Source of the DNA: Tepidibacter thalassicus DSM 15285
Lineage (GTDB): Bacteria; Bacillota; Clostridia; Peptostreptococcales; Peptostreptococcaceae
NCBI RefSeq assembly: GCF_900129915.1
Contig: NZ_FQXH01000005.1
Location: 1 to 64,000, forward strand
DNA: 64,000 nucleotides
Direction of reading: 5' to 3'
The notes under the pieces are model-generated. The model ran no database searches. It saw only the letters and a program-made list of their open reading frames with translations, and was not told the origin of the DNA. Position numbers and translations under genes: made by a program. Shown one piece after another: positions 9,789 through 17,973 of this stretch (position 1 is its first letter; every line of letters begins with the position of its first letter).

Positions 9789-10202
9789 ATGAATATAGCA
9801 TTAATTGCACATGATAGAATGAAGGAAAGGATGGTTAATTTTACATTAGCGTATAAAGATATTTTAAAAAAGTATAATTTATACGCAACAGGAACAACTG
9901 GGAAAAAAATTGAGGAAGCTACAGGGCTTAAGGTAAATAGATTTTTATCAGGGCCTTTGGGTGGAGATCAACAAATAGGAGCTAAGATAAGTGAAGATAA
10001 TATGGATTTAGTAATTTTTTTAAGAGATCCATTAACAGCACAACCTCATGAGCCTGATATACAGGCTTTAATTAGGCTTTGTGATGTACATTATGTTCCT
10101 ATTGCTACAAATTTAGCTACTGCTGAAATTTTTATAAAAGCACTTCAAAGAGGAGATTTAGATTGGAGAAATGTAAGGAAGAAAGGTTTATTTAAAAAAT
10201 AA
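9789..10202 (+). CDS. mgsA: Methylglyoxal synthase
   Basis: This enzyme converts dihydroxyacetone phosphate into methylglyoxal and phosphate, a bypass that relieves phosphate-starved glycolysis. The 137-residue length matches the family. Visible motifs are [10 protein letters not shown] at the N-terminus, the phosphate-binding ATGTTG, the [11 protein letters not shown] segment with its catalytic Asp, FLRDPL and QPHEPDI. It begins 15 bases after rodA and is closed by a very long terminator hairpin. Confidence 0.96.
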   Translation: MNIALIAHDRMKERMVNFTLAYKDILKKYNLYATGTTGKKIEEATGLKVNRFLSGPLGGDQQIGAKISEDNMDLVIFLRDPLTAQPHEPDIQALIRLCDVHYVPIATNLATAEIFIKALQRGDLDWRNVRKKGLFKK

Positions 10203-10205
10203 ATT

Positions 10206-10265
10206 AAATTTAAAAATGCCTATGTTATTCTAAAAATTTAGAGTAACATAGGCATTTTTAAATTT
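10206..10265 (+). terminator. Long-stem terminator after mgsA
   Basis: A 26-bp stem with a single G-T wobble (10206-10231 with 10240-10265) contains ATGCCTATGTTA/TAACATAGGCAT and is flanked by A and T runs, so it could act in both directions. Confidence 0.85.
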
Positions 10266-10385
10266 TAACATTTGGAGGTGTTTTTTTATTCTTAAAATAA
10301 TATCTATTTCATATTCATATAATTAAAGAAAGTATAATTTTTTTCTTAAGTAAAATATAAAAAATAATTTAGGGGAGGTATTTTT

Positions 10386-10661
10386 ATGAGAAGAAATTTT
10401 AGAAAAAACAAGTTTAAAAATAATAGATTTAATAAAAATAATAATATGATTAATAAAATTTTGATACAGTTTGTAATTTCATGTATAATTGTTTTATTGG
10501 CTTTTGGAATAAAATTAAATATTTTAAATAGCGAAAAATATTTAAATCAAGTTAAATATGTATTAGAATATAATTTGGATTTTAAACAGTATTCAGATTT
10601 AGTACACAAAAAGGTAACGGAGGTATTAAAAATATATGAGTCAAAAGGTGAACTTAAGTAA
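10386..10661 (+). CDS. Small membrane protein resembling the N-terminus of a SpoIVFA-like M23 peptidase
   Basis: This 91-residue product has a very basic, Asn/Lys/Arg-rich cytoplasmic start, one membrane segment (about residues 23-44) and a short tail, with a strong GGGGAGGT site before the ATG. Composition and position resemble the N-terminal part of clostridial SpoIVFA-like M23 peptidases, which from memory often lie between mgsA and the radical SAM gene together with an M50 protease. The peptidase domain and the M50 gene are absent here. It overlaps the next gene by 26 bases. It may be a truncation remnant or a genuine small protein. Confidence 0.55.
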   Translation: MRRNFRKNKFKNNRFNKNNNMINKILIQFVISCIIVLLAFGIKLNILNSEKYLNQVKYVLEYNLDFKQYSDLVHKKVTEVLKIYESKGELK

Positions 10662-12486
10662 TATATTGAGCAAAGTAGAAAAGCCTGCAAGATATTTAGG
10701 AAATGAAATGAATTCATATCACAAGGATACAAATAATAAAAAGCTGATAAGATACGGTTTTTCGTTTCCAGATGTATATGAAGTTGGAATGAGTCATTTA
10801 GGACTTCAGATTATGTATAATCTTTTAAATTCAAGGGAAGATATTTACTGTGAAAGAGTATTTGCTCCAGCTGTAGATATGGAAGAAAAGATGAGAGAAA
10901 ATAATATTCCTTTATTTGGACTTGAATCCAGAGAGCCAATTACTAATTTTGATTTTTTAGGTTTTACTCTTCAATATGAGCTTTCATATACTAATATGCT
11001 TAATATGATGGAACTTGGAAATATTCCTGTTTATTCAAGAGATAGAAATTTAAATCATCCTTTTATAATGGTAGGAGGACCATGTGCTTATAATAGTGAA
11101 CCTATAGCAGATTTTGTAGATATTGTAGTTCTTGGAGAAGGAGAAGAAGTAACTTTAGAAATAATAGATAGATATAGAGAGTGGAAAAAAAATAAAACTA
11201 CTAGAGAGGATTTTCTATACGATTTAGCTGTAAATGTAAGAGGAGTTTATATTCCTTCGTTTTATGATTTTGATTATAATGATGATGGAACAATAAAAAA
11301 ATTAATTCCTTTAAAAGAAAATATTCCAGTAAAAATGCAAAAAAGGATTGTTAAAAATTTAGATGAAAGTTTTTTTCCAGATAAAATATTAGTTCCTTAT
11401 ATAGATGTAGTACACAGTAGGATAATGCTTGAGCTTTTTAGAGGATGTACAAGAGGTTGTAGATTCTGTCAAGCGGGTATGATATATAGACCTATAAGAG
11501 AGAGAAGTGTTGAAAAATTAAAGGAACTTGCTAAAAAATTAATTCAAAGTACAGGTTATGAGGAAATATCTTTATCATCTTTAAGTACGAGTGATTACTC
11601 GCAACTTAAAGAACTTACTGAACATTTAATTTCAGAGTATTCTAAGAAGGAAAGAATAGGAATTTCTTTACCTTCATTGAGGTTAGATAATTTTTCATTA
11701 GAACTTGCTCATAAAGTTCAAGAAGTTAGAAAAAGTGGATTGACATTTGCTCCGGAAGCAGGAACTCAAAGACTTAGGGACGTTATAAATAAAGGTGTTA
11801 CTGAATATGATTTAGAAAATGCTACTAAAAAAGCATTTGAAAAAGGATGGAATAGTGTGAAACTTTATTTTATGATTGGACTTCCAACTGAAACTTATGA
11901 TGATTTAGATGGAATAGCAGATTTGGCGTATAAGGTTATTGATATATACAGAGATGTTCATAATGGGAAATTAACTAGGAATTTTAATGTTACTGTTAGT
12001 ACATCTTCTTTTGTTCCAAAAGCTTTTACACCTTTTCAGTGGCATGGACAAGATAGTATAGAAGAACTTAGAGAAAAACAAAGGTATTTAACTAAAAAGC
12101 TTAAAAATAGAAATATAAAATACAATTATCATGATAGTCAAACAAGCTTTTTAGAAGCTGTAATTGCAAGAGGAGATAGACGAATATCTAAAGTTATTTA
12201 TGATGCTTTTAAAAAAGGATGTAAGTTTGATGGTTGGATTGAGCATTTTAAATTTGATTTATGGAAAGAAGCTTTTGAAGAAAATAATATAGATATGAGT
12301 TTTTATGCTAATAGAGAAAGAAGTTATGAAGAAGTTCTTCCTTGGGATCATATAGATGTAGGTATTAGTAAAAAATTTTTGATAAGAGAAAACGAAAAAT
12401 CGAAAAAAGAAGAACTGACACCTGATTGTAGAAAAAAATGTAATGCTTGTGGTATAAATGTAGATATAGCGAGGGGGCTGTGTTAA
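10636..12486 (+). CDS. TIGR03960-family radical SAM protein
   Basis: A 616-residue radical SAM protein with an N-terminal B12-binding-like region and the cluster motif CTRGCRFC in the middle, followed by typical barrel segments such as LTFAPEAGTQRLRDV. The C-terminus ends in a cysteine cluster (CRKKCNACG). The function of this conserved family is not established. It is nearly always paired with the DUF2344 protein that follows, whose start overlaps this stop codon. GGAGGT lies 11 bases before the ATG, rather far but workable. Confidence 0.9.
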   Translation: MSQKVNLSNILSKVEKPARYLGNEMNSYHKDTNNKKLIRYGFSFPDVYEVGMSHLGLQIMYNLLNSREDIYCERVFAPAVDMEEKMRENNIPLFGLESREPITNFDFLGFTLQYELSYTNMLNMMELGNIPVYSRDRNLNHPFIMVGGPCAYNSEPIADFVDIVVLGEGEEVTLEIIDRYREWKKNKTTREDFLYDLAVNVRGVYIPSFYDFDYNDDGTIKKLIPLKENIPVKMQKRIVKNLDESFFPDKILVPYIDVVHSRIMLELFRGCTRGCRFCQAGMIYRPIRERSVEKLKELAKKLIQSTGYEEISLSSLSTSDYSQLKELTEHLISEYSKKERIGISLPSLRLDNFSLELAHKVQEVRKSGLTFAPEAGTQRLRDVINKGVTEYDLENATKKAFEKGWNSVKLYFMIGLPTETYDDLDGIADLAYKVIDIYRDVHNGKLTRNFNVTVSTSSFVPKAFTPFQWHGQDSIEELREKQRYLTKKLKNRNIKYNYHDSQTSFLEAVIARGDRRISKVIYDAFKKGCKFDGWIEHFKFDLWKEAFEENNIDMSFYANRERSYEEVLPWDHIDVGISKKFLIRENEKSKKEELTPDCRKKCNACGINVDIARGLC

Positions 12487-13181
12487 TGAATATTTTAAGG
12501 TGTAAATTTATCAAAGAAAAAGATATGATATATATATCGCATTTAGATCTTCAAAGACTTTTGCAGAGGAGTTTAAGAAGAGCAGGGATTAAGGTAAGTT
12601 ATTCTCAGGGATTTAATCCTCATCCTAAAATTTCATTTGGACAAGCATTATCGCTTGGAACGGTAAGTTTTGGTGAATATATAGATATTGAGTTAGATGA
12701 AGTTATAAGTGAAGATGAATTTTTAACGAGAATAAATAATGTTCTTCCTGATGGCATTAAATTTTTAAAGGCTGTATATGTTGATAAAAGTGTTCCTTCT
12801 TTGATGTCATCTATTAGCCATGGCTCGTATACATTGAAATTAAAAATAAATAATGACATAACAATAGATGATATAAAGTCAAAAGTGAAAAAATTTATGG
12901 AAAAAGATGAAATTGTATTTATGAAAAAGACTAAAAAAGGAAAAATGAAAGAGGTAAATATAAGACCTTTAATAAGGAAATTAAATGCAGTACTTTTAGA
13001 TGACAGTAATTTGATTTTAAATACAGTTATAGCTACTGGTTCAAGTGGAAATTTAAACCCCAGTATTTTACTAGAAAAATTTAAAGAAATTTCGAATTTG
13101 GATATAGATATGGAAAATATAAAAATTATAAGAAATGATTTATATATTGATGATGGCAAAAAAATGATAACTCCTATTTAG
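12486..13181 (+). CDS. TIGR03936-family (DUF2344) radical SAM-associated protein
   Basis: The 231-residue product starts MNILRCKFIKEKDMIYISHLD and contains the family segment SYSQGFNPHPKISFGQALSLG. It has no cluster cysteines of its own and always accompanies TIGR03960 proteins, sometimes fused to them. The role is unknown; a link to tRNA or ribosomal RNA modification has been suggested only from gene neighbourhood. The ATG at 12486 overlaps the upstream stop (ATGA-type coupling) behind GAGGGGG. Confidence 0.88.
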   Translation: MNILRCKFIKEKDMIYISHLDLQRLLQRSLRRAGIKVSYSQGFNPHPKISFGQALSLGTVSFGEYIDIELDEVISEDEFLTRINNVLPDGIKFLKAVYVDKSVPSLMSSISHGSYTLKLKINNDITIDDIKSKVKKFMEKDEIVFMKKTKKGKMKEVNIRPLIRKLNAVLLDDSNLILNTVIATGSSGNLNPSILLEKFKEISNLDIDMENIKIIRNDLYIDDGKKMITPI

Positions 13182-13192
13182 GAAGTGGTTAA

Positions 13193-14596
13193 ATGAAGTA
13201 TTTAATAGTAGATGTAGGGCTTTATCAATCGAAAATAGCATATTTAGAAGATAATAAATTAAAAGATTTGTTTGTAGAAGATAATAGAAATAAAAAAACA
13301 CAAAATAATATATACAGAGGTATAGTCAAAAACATACTTTTAGGAATGGAAGCGGCATTTGTTGATATAGGTTTAGATAAAAATGCTTATTTAAAACTTG
13401 ACAATAAAGTACAGAATATAAAAAATGGACATGAAGTTTTAGTTCAAATAAAAAAAGAGCCTATAGGAGATAAGGGAGCAAAGTTAACTTCGGAGATAAG
13501 TATACCAGGAAGATATCTAGTTTTAATGCCAACTAGATGTGATATAGTTGTATCAAATAAGATAAAAGATGAAAAAGAAATAAAAAGGCTTAAGGGTATA
13601 GTATCAAAATTAAAACCAGAAAATGTCGGTGTTATTATAAGAACTGAAGCATTTGGAAAAGATGAACAAGATTTTAAAAAAGATTTTAAAGAGTTAATTG
13701 ATGTATATAATAATATAAAAAAGAAAAATAAACTAGGAATAGGACCGAAATTATTATATGAAGATTTAGATATGACATTAAAAGTGATAAGAGATATTTT
13801 TAATTCGGATTTTGATAAGGTTATTGTAAATAATTTAGAAAAGTTTAATCAAATAAAAAAATTATTGAAAAATATAGATAAATCATATGAATCTAAGGTT
13901 GAATATTTCGAAGAAGGAATAGATATATTTGACTATTATAAAGTTACAAATGAATTAAAAAGAGCATTAAATAGAAAAGTTTGGCTTAAAAGTGGAGGAT
14001 ATATAATAATAGATAAAACTGAAGCTTTAACAGTTATAGATGTTAATACTGGTAAATATACTGGGAATTTGGGACTTGATGAAACAGTCTTTAATACAAA
14101 CTGTGAAGCAGCAAGTGAAATAGCAAGGCAGATTAGAATAAGAGATATAGGTGGAATTATATTAGTGGATTTTATTGATATGAAAAATGATGAATACAAG
14201 AAAATTTTAATAAAAAAATTACAGGAATATTTGCGAGATGATAAAGTTAAAGCTAAAGTTTTAGGAATGACTAATTTAGGCCTTGTTGAAATTGTAAGGA
14301 GAAAATTTAAAGATTCAATAGATAATTTTTTCAAAAGTGGATGTATTTATTGTGGTGGAGATGGAAAAATAAAATCTATAAGTACTATATTAGATAATAT
14401 AGAGAAAGAAGTTATGAGAATAAAAAAACATACTAATTTTAAAGAAATTTTACTTAGAGTATCTCCTTATATATATAGTAGTTTAAATCAGAATGAGTTT
14501 AAGGATATTGAGGTTATATCTGATTATTATGGCTTGAATATAAAAGTAGAAAAAGACATTGATTTGAATGTAAATGATATAAAAATAATGTACTAG
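13193..14596 (+). CDS. rng: Ribonuclease E/G family protein
   Basis: RNase G/E-type endonucleases cut single-stranded A/U-rich RNA during rRNA and mRNA processing. The 467-residue product has an N-terminal S1-like RNA-binding domain (about 35-115, with NIYRGIVKNILLGMEAAFVD), the DNase I-like catalytic domain with metal-binding Asp in VIDVNTGKYTG and in ILVDFIDM, and the CIYCGG zinc-link motif. Length fits RNase G rather than the longer RNase E. It ends just before the rplU promoter. Confidence 0.93.
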   Translation: MKYLIVDVGLYQSKIAYLEDNKLKDLFVEDNRNKKTQNNIYRGIVKNILLGMEAAFVDIGLDKNAYLKLDNKVQNIKNGHEVLVQIKKEPIGDKGAKLTSEISIPGRYLVLMPTRCDIVVSNKIKDEKEIKRLKGIVSKLKPENVGVIIRTEAFGKDEQDFKKDFKELIDVYNNIKKKNKLGIGPKLLYEDLDMTLKVIRDIFNSDFDKVIVNNLEKFNQIKKLLKNIDKSYESKVEYFEEGIDIFDYYKVTNELKRALNRKVWLKSGGYIIIDKTEALTVIDVNTGKYTGNLGLDETVFNTNCEAASEIARQIRIRDIGGIILVDFIDMKNDEYKKILIKKLQEYLRDDKVKAKVLGMTNLGLVEIVRRKFKDSIDNFFKSGCIYCGGDGKIKSISTILDNIEKEVMRIKKHTNFKEILLRVSPYIYSSLNQNEFKDIEVISDYYGLNIKVEKDIDLNVNDIKIMY

Positions 14597-14603
14597 AATT
14601 TTC

Positions 14604-14632
14604 TTGACAAAATATACATTGTTTGATAAGAT
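14604..14632 (+). promoter_or_regulatory. Sigma-A promoter of rplU-prp-rpmA
   Basis: TTGACA at 14604-14609 and TAAGAT at 14627-14632 are separated by exactly 17 bases, a near-consensus housekeeping promoter. It overlaps nothing coding and begins directly after the rng stop. Confidence 0.85.
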
Positions 14633-14637
14633 TTATA

Positions 14638-14712
14638 TCTGTAGGTAGCCGCTCAGTTCGGGTTTTAAAATTCCAATTGGGTACCTAGGACTGGCGAGAC
14701 TGGTTTGAGGAG
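14638..14712 (+). ncRNA. Ribosomal protein L21 leader RNA
   Basis: The segment between the promoter and rplU is markedly richer in G and C than its surroundings and ends in the GAGGAGGTG ribosome site. Its position and length fit the L21 leader found before rplU in Firmicutes, which is thought to bind a ribosomal protein of the operon for feedback control. The secondary structure was not checked against a covariance model. Confidence 0.7.
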
Positions 14713-14720
14713 GTGTAATA

Positions 14721-15032
14721 ATGTACGCAATAGTAGAAACAGGTGGAAAACAATACAAAGTTTCTGAAGGTGATGTAATCTTCGTTGAAAAGTTAGAAGC
14801 TAATGAAGGAGATGTTGTTACTTTAGACAAGGTATTAGCTTGTTCTAAAGATGGAAACCTTGTAGTAGGAAATCCTGTAGTTGATGGAGCTAATGTTGAA
14901 GCTAAAGTTTTAAAGCAAGGAAAGGCTAAAAAAATAATAGTTTTCAAGTATAAGCCTAAAAAAGACTACAGAAGAAAACAAGGACATCGTCAACCATACA
15001 CTAAATTAGTTATAGAAAAAATAAATGCTTAA
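14721..15032 (+). CDS. rplU: 50S ribosomal protein L21
   Basis: The 103-residue product begins [18 protein letters not shown] and contains [18 protein letters not shown] near the end, both diagnostic of L21, which binds 23S rRNA in the large subunit. It leads the rplU-prp-rpmA operon behind its own promoter and leader. Confidence 0.98.
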   Translation: MYAIVETGGKQYKVSEGDVIFVEKLEANEGDVVTLDKVLACSKDGNLVVGNPVVDGANVEAKVLKQGKAKKIIVFKYKPKKDYRRKQGHRQPYTKLVIEKINA

Positions 15033-15034
15033 TT

Positions 15035-15367
15035 ATGATTAGGGTTAGAATAAAAAGAAATTCAGAAGGTAATATAATTGAATTTAGCATAAATGGACAT
15101 GCTGGCTTTGCTGAACATGGACAGGATGTAGTTTGTGCTGCAGTTTCTGTTTTATCTCAAACTGCTGTACTTGGAATTTGTGATTATGCTAAAGTAAATT
15201 GTGAGTTTAATATTGATGATGGAAAACTTCAATGTAAAATTCCTTCTGATATTTCTGATGAAAAAAGGAAAATAATTGATGCCATATTGGAAACTATGGT
15301 ATTAGGTTTGAAAAATATAAAAGAAGGATACTCTTCTTATATAAAATTAAAAGAAGAGGAGGTGTAA
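15035..15367 (+). CDS. prp: Ribosomal-processing cysteine protease Prp
   Basis: Prp (YsxB) removes the N-terminal extension of ribosomal protein L27, an essential maturation step in Firmicutes. The catalytic pair His22 and Cys34 is visible in [18 protein letters not shown]. The gene sits between the genes for L21 and L27, its substrate, and its last codons contain the ribosome site for rpmA. Length is 110 residues, normal for the family. Confidence 0.95.
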   Translation: MIRVRIKRNSEGNIIEFSINGHAGFAEHGQDVVCAAVSVLSQTAVLGICDYAKVNCEFNIDDGKLQCKIPSDISDEKRKIIDAILETMVLGLKNIKEGYSSYIKLKEEEV

Positions 15368-15369
15368 TT

Positions 15370-15663
15370 ATGGTATTAAAAATGAACCTTCAGTTATTTG
15401 CCAGCAAAAAAGGGGTAGGTTCTTCTAAAAACGGACGTGATTCTATCTCTAAAAGACTAGGTGTTAAGAGATTTGATGGACAATTTGTTAGTGCTGGTAG
15501 TATAATAGTAAGACAAAGAGGAACAAAAATACACCCAGGAAATAATGTAGGAAGAGGCGGAGATGATACATTATTCGCTAAAATTGATGGTGTAGTTAAG
15601 TTCGAAAGAAAAGATAAAAAAAGAAAGCAAGTTAGCATATATCCAGTTGCTGTTGCTGAATAA
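15370..15663 (+). CDS. rpmA: 50S ribosomal protein L27 (with cleavable N-terminus)
   Basis: L27 lies near the peptidyl transferase centre. The 97-residue precursor begins [15 protein letters not shown]; by analogy with Staphylococcus, Prp would cut after Phe10 to expose the functional N-terminus. The rest ([29 protein letters not shown]) is typical. A terminator follows at once, closing the operon. Confidence 0.98.
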   Translation: MVLKMNLQLFASKKGVGSSKNGRDSISKRLGVKRFDGQFVSAGSIIVRQRGTKIHPGNNVGRGGDDTLFAKIDGVVKFERKDKKRKQVSIYPVAVAE

Positions 15664-15669
15664 GATAAT

Positions 15670-15697
15670 AAGGAGTGTTTTTAAACACTCCTTTTCT
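15670..15697 (+). terminator. Terminator after rpmA
   Basis: An 11-bp stem (15670-15680 with 15683-15693) carrying AGGAGTG/CACTCCT is followed by a T-rich tail. It separates the ribosomal operon from the spo0B-like gene. Confidence 0.85.
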
Positions 15698-15719
15698 TAA
15701 TGTATAATAAAAAAGAGGA

Positions 15720-15748
15720 TTGACCCTTCTAAAAGTAGAATATTGTAT
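15720..15748 (+). promoter_or_regulatory. Possible promoter of the spo0B-like gene
   Basis: TTGACC at 15720-15725 and TTGTAT at 15743-15748 are 17 bases apart. An overlapping TATAGT three bases later is an alternative -10. It lies directly after the rpmA terminator and about 30 bases before the start. Confidence 0.45.
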
Positions 15749-15780
15749 AGTATAAAGAAGTTATGTAGGGAGGGCGTCAT

Positions 15781-16335
15781 TTGAAAAAAATAAATGAAAT
15801 TGATTTATATTATTGGGATTTAATAGAAAAATTATTGAGAGAGCAAAGGCATGATTTTTTAAATGAAATACAAATAATATTTGGATATATAAAGTTGAAT
15901 AAAATAGATAAAGCTGTTGAATATATAAATAAAGTAAGTTATAGTGCTAAGGTATGTTCAAAATTATCTAATTTAAATTGTATAGATTTATATTTGATTT
16001 TGAATGAAAAATTAAGAAAATGCAAGGAATTAGGAATTAATGTGAATTTTGAAGTGTATAGTGTTGGAGAGAGAAAAGATTTTTTAGGTAAAAATATATT
16101 AAAATCATTAAATTATTTTGAAAAAGCGATAGATATAGTGTTGGATTTTGTGTATAATAATTCTAATTTTGAAGAGTATATATTTTATATTGAGGAAACT
16201 CCCGAATGTTTTGCTTTAAAAGTTGATTTAAGTTATTTTAATGATATTAGTTGTTTAGAGAAAAAACTTAATTTATCTTGTGGAGAATTTTATTTATGTA
16301 AAGATTATTTAATATATGAAATTGAATTTAATTAA
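15781..16335 (+). CDS. spo0B: Spo0B-like sporulation phosphotransferase
   Basis: The 184-residue product carries the Spo0B-type helical hairpin with the phosphorylatable His24 in LREQRHDFLNEIQIIFGYIKL, the same arrangement as in histidine-kinase dimerisation domains. No complete ATPase motifs are seen in the C-terminal half. In Bacillus Spo0B relays phosphate to Spo0A and its gene precedes obg, as here. Many Clostridia lack the full relay, so the partner is uncertain. The start is TTG behind GGGAGGG. Confidence 0.75.
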   Translation: MKKINEIDLYYWDLIEKLLREQRHDFLNEIQIIFGYIKLNKIDKAVEYINKVSYSAKVCSKLSNLNCIDLYLILNEKLRKCKELGINVNFEVYSVGERKDFLGKNILKSLNYFEKAIDIVLDFVYNNSNFEEYIFYIEETPECFALKVDLSYFNDISCLEKKLNLSCGEFYLCKDYLIYEIEFN

Positions 16336-16347
16336 AGGGTGATAGGT

Positions 16348-17628
16348 ATGTTCATAGATAAAGCTAGGATATTTGTTAAAGCTGGAAAAGGTGGAAATGG
16401 AGCAGTTGCTTTTAGAAGAGAAATATATGTTCCAGCTGGAGGCCCTGCTGGTGGAGATGGTGGCCATGGGGGAAATGTTATATTTGAAGTTGATGAAGGA
16501 TTAAGAACCCTTATGGATTTTAGATATAAAACTAAATATGTAGCTTCGAATGGAGAAGATGGAAAAAATAAAAAAATGAATGGAAAATCTGCAGATGATT
16601 TAGTTCTTAAAGTGCCACCTGGAACTATAATAAGAGATGAAGAAACAAATCTTGTGATTGCAGATTTAAAAAAAGCAGGAGATAGAGCTGTAGTTGCTAA
16701 GGGAGGAAGAGGAGGAAGAGGAAATTGTCATTTTACTACTTCTGTAAGACAAGCTCCTCGCTTTGCAGAAGCAGGTAAAGAAGGAGAAGAAAGATGGATA
16801 ATTCTTGAGCTTAAAATGATAGCAGATGTAGGATTGATAGGTTTTCCAAATGTAGGAAAGTCAACTTTTCTTTCAATAGTAACAAAAGCTAAACCTAAGA
16901 TTGCTAATTATCACTTTACAACACTTACTCCGAATTTAGGAGTAGTTAAAACTAGATTTGGTGATAGCTTTGTTCTTGCAGATATTCCGGGGATAATAGA
17001 AGGAGCAAGTGAAGGGATAGGACTTGGTCATGAGTTTTTACGACATATAGAAAGAACAAAAGTTTTAATTCACATAGTAGATGTTTCTGGTATTGAAGGA
17101 AGAGATCCAATAGACGATTTTGAAAAAATAAATGAAGAATTAAAGCTTTATAATGAAAAGTTGTCGAAAAGAATTCAAATAGTAGTTGCTAATAAAATGG
17201 ATTTACCAGATGCTAAAGAAAACTATGAATTATTTAAAGAAGAAATAGAATCGAGAGGATATAAAGTGTTTGCAATGTCTGCAGCTACTAGAGAGGGAAT
17301 AGATGATATTATAAATTATGTTTCAAATATATTAAAAGAAGTAGAAGAAATAGAATTAGTTTCTGAAGAAGAAATGTTAAAAGATGATTACGTGAAAAAT
17401 ACTAAAGATGAAGAAATAGATGTAAGAGTTGAAGATGGAGTTTATATAGTAGAAGGTAAAGCTCTTGAAAGGCTTTTATATTCTGTTAATTTTGACGATA
17501 TAGAATCAGTTCAGTATTTTCAAAAAATTATGGAGAAAAAAGGTGTATTTGAAAAGCTTAGAAGTTTAGGTGTACAAGATGGTGATTTAGTTAAATTATA
17601 TGATTTAGAATTTGAATATTATGATTAG
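16348..17628 (+). CDS. obgE: GTPase Obg
   Basis: Obg is an essential ribosome-associated GTPase involved in 50S assembly and stress control. The 426-residue product has the glycine-rich Obg fold (residues 1-158, with GGPAGGDGGHGG and KGGRGGRGN), the G domain (GFPNVGKS, DIPGIIEGA, NKMD) and the C-terminal OCT domain. A GTG at 16339 is in frame, but AAGGGTG fits the ATG at 16348. Confidence 0.96.
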   Translation: MFIDKARIFVKAGKGGNGAVAFRREIYVPAGGPAGGDGGHGGNVIFEVDEGLRTLMDFRYKTKYVASNGEDGKNKKMNGKSADDLVLKVPPGTIIRDEETNLVIADLKKAGDRAVVAKGGRGGRGNCHFTTSVRQAPRFAEAGKEGEERWIILELKMIADVGLIGFPNVGKSTFLSIVTKAKPKIANYHFTTLTPNLGVVKTRFGDSFVLADIPGIIEGASEGIGLGHEFLRHIERTKVLIHIVDVSGIEGRDPIDDFEKINEELKLYNEKLSKRIQIVVANKMDLPDAKENYELFKEEIESRGYKVFAMSAATREGIDDIINYVSNILKEVEEIELVSEEEMLKDDYVKNTKDEEIDVRVEDGVYIVEGKALERLLYSVNFDDIESVQYFQKIMEKKGVFEKLRSLGVQDGDLVKLYDLEFEYYD

Positions 17629-17638
17629 GAGGTAAATA

Positions 17639-17935
17639 ATGTTAACAGGAAAACAAAGATCTTATTTAAAATCAATAGCTAATAAAACAAAACCTATAAC
17701 TCAAATTGGAAAAGAAGGAGTTACAGATGCTTTTTTAAATCAATTAGATGATGCGTTAGAAGCAAGAGAAATAGTTAAAGTTACTGTACTTGAAAATAGT
17801 GGATTAGAAGTTAAAAAAACTGCAAGCGAAGTTGCTAAGGCTGTAAGAGCGGAATTTGTTCAAGCTATAGGATCTAAATTTACTATATATAGAAAATCTA
17901 TAAATAAACCTAAAATTGAACTTCCGAAAAAATAG
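17639..17935 (+). CDS. yhbY: CRM-domain RNA-binding protein YhbY
   Basis: YhbY is a small ribosome-assembly factor binding pre-50S particles. The 98-residue product starts MLTGKQRSYLKSIANKTKPI and holds the family QIGKEGVTDAFL loop. It lies 10 bases after obg behind GGAGGTAA and ends at a shared bidirectional terminator. Confidence 0.93.
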   Translation: MLTGKQRSYLKSIANKTKPITQIGKEGVTDAFLNQLDDALEAREIVKVTVLENSGLEVKKTASEVAKAVRAEFVQAIGSKFTIYRKSINKPKIELPKK

Positions 17936-17944
17936 TATTTAACA

Positions 17945-17973
17945 AAAACCTCGAGTATAAAGCTCGAGGTTTT
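17945..17973. terminator. Bidirectional terminator between yhbY and the M14 gene
   Basis: An 11-bp stem (17945-17955 with 17963-17973) with CCTCGAG/CTCGAGG and A/T flanks serves two convergent genes and touches the end of the minus-strand coding region. Confidence 0.88.

Noticed and set aside
10266-10385. GGAGGTG at about 10275 as the ribosome site of a hidden small gene
   Set aside because: No start codon with a meaningful open frame follows within useful spacing.
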